A stretch of DNA of 22,480 nt from CAINEC01 sp046303115 (lineage in GTDB: Bacteria > Bacteroidota > Bacteroidia > AKYH767-A > OLB10): positions 1 to 22,480 of the forward strand of contig JBKCGZ010000183.1 in assembly GCA_046303115.1 (NCBI GenBank). The letters are read 5' to 3'. The notes beneath the pieces are model-generated. The model ran no database searches. It worked only from the letters and a program-made list of their open reading frames with translations, and was not told the origin of the DNA. Positions 22,047 to 22,480 of the stretch are shown in pieces; positions within the stretch are counted from its first letter, which is position 1; each line of letters opens with the position of its first letter. The position numbers were made by a program, and so were the translations under genes.

Positions 22047-22480
22047 ATGATAACTGCAGAGACTCCAATAGTATTCGATAGAACGAATCTTTCCGATGAA
22101 CAACTCATCGATTTATACAAAGCGCTTTTAAAGCCGCGCATGATTGAAGAGAAGATGTTGGTGCTTTTACGTCAGAGTAAATTGGCGAAGTGGTTTAGTG
22201 GTATCGGACAAGAAGCGATCTCTGTGGGTACTGCAATGGCTTTAGATAAGCAAGAGTATATTTTACCAATGCATCGTAATCTTGGAATATTTACTGTACG
22301 TGGTATTCCTTTAAATAGATTGTTCTCACAGTTCACAGGTAAGCCATCAGGATTTACAAAAGGTCGTGATCGCTCTTTTCACATGGGAACGCAAGAGTTT
22401 AAAATTGTTGGGATGATTTCTCATCTTGGTCCGCAGATGGGAGTTGCTGATGGAGTGGCTTTAGCAAATTTACTTCGTGG
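22047..22480 (+). CDS. 2-oxo-acid dehydrogenase E1 component, N-terminal part (partial)
   Basis: The gene runs off the right edge. The visible 144 residues begin MITAETPIVFDRTNLSDEQL and continue YKALLKPRMIEEKMLVLLRQ, GIGQEAISVGTAMAL, MHRNLGIFTVRGIP, GRDRSFHMGTQEFK and ISHLGPQMGVADGVALANLL. This matches the alpha-type thiamine-diphosphate E1 of the branched-chain/2-oxoisovalerate dehydrogenase group. In Bacteroidota the gene is commonly a fused alpha-beta E1 of about 660 residues, so the missing part may include the beta half. E1 decarboxylates the 2-oxo acid and feeds the acyl group to an E2 such as the one at 14417. Confidence 0.9.
   Translation, partial: MITAETPIVFDRTNLSDEQLIDLYKALLKPRMIEEKMLVLLRQSKLAKWFSGIGQEAISVGTAMALDKQEYILPMHRNLGIFTVRGIPLNRLFSQFTGKPSGFTKGRDRSFHMGTQEFKIVGMISHLGPQMGVADGVALANLLR

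Noticed and set aside
1..22480. Mobile elements, CRISPR arrays, prophage genes and rRNA
   Set aside because: I found no transposase, integrase, regularly spaced repeats, phage proteins or rRNA stretches. The only RNA gene I could support is tRNA-Glu.

Overview
The window is an AT-rich bacterial chromosome segment, almost certainly from the phylum Bacteroidota. The evidence is the absence of Shine-Dalgarno sequences before nearly all genes, several promoters of the Bacteroidota type (TTTG, about 19-20 bp spacer, TAnnTTTG), a 330-residue RpoA, a fused-style GlmU-like enzyme of the Bacteroidota variant, and a 2-oxo-acid dehydrogenase E1 whose start resembles the fused alpha/beta form of this phylum. 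I cannot place it below phylum. It looks like ordinary chromosome with one accessory-looking gene cluster. I see no insertion sequence, prophage, CRISPR array or rRNA.

Layout. (1) 1-2655, plus strand: the end of a ribosomal protein superoperon (tail of rpsM, then rpsK, rpsD, rpoA, rplQ), closed by a terminator. (2) 2784-4515, minus strand: rpsF-rpsR-rplI-efp, read from a clear promoter at about 4569-4599 and converging on rplQ. rplI alone carries a very strong Shine-Dalgarno sequence, and EF-P has Asn where most EF-P proteins have the modified Lys or Arg. (3) 4627-6226: an orphan MacB/FtsX-type permease (minus) divergent from a small secreted Cys/Lys-rich protein (plus). (4) 13838-6256, minus strand: a long directon, radC, then five tightly packed genes that look like cell-surface glycan modification (DUF7033/NodB-like protein, AAC(3)-fold acetyltransferase, second deacetylase-like protein, FemAB/GNAT-like protein, SDR), then upp, a conserved membrane protein and a YjjG-like nucleotidase. 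(5) 15733-13941, minus strand: a dihydrolipoyl acyltransferase (E2), then tRNA-Glu and rpsT under their own promoter. (6) 15887-17912: a sigma factor and a small membrane protein (plus), converging on a secreted Spy-like helical protein and a catechol-type O-methyltransferase (minus). (7) 18095-21824, plus strand: GlmU-like nucleotidyltransferase/acetyltransferase, then lon. (8) 21854-22480: a 38-residue Cys-containing membrane microprotein (minus), divergent from the start of an E1 dehydrogenase gene that runs off the window.

How the genes relate. Regions 1, 2 and 5 are translation and transcription machinery. The E2 at 14417 and the E1 at 22047 may belong to the same branched-chain/2-oxo-acid dehydrogenase complex although they are more than 6 kb apart. 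The sigma factor, membrane protein and Spy-like protein form a plausible envelope-stress module. The most interesting accessory element is the five-gene glycan-type cluster between radC and upp. The most interesting regulatory observation is the isolated strong Shine-Dalgarno of rplI, inside the operon that encodes bS6 and bS18. Those two proteins help hide the anti-Shine-Dalgarno in Bacteroidota ribosomes.
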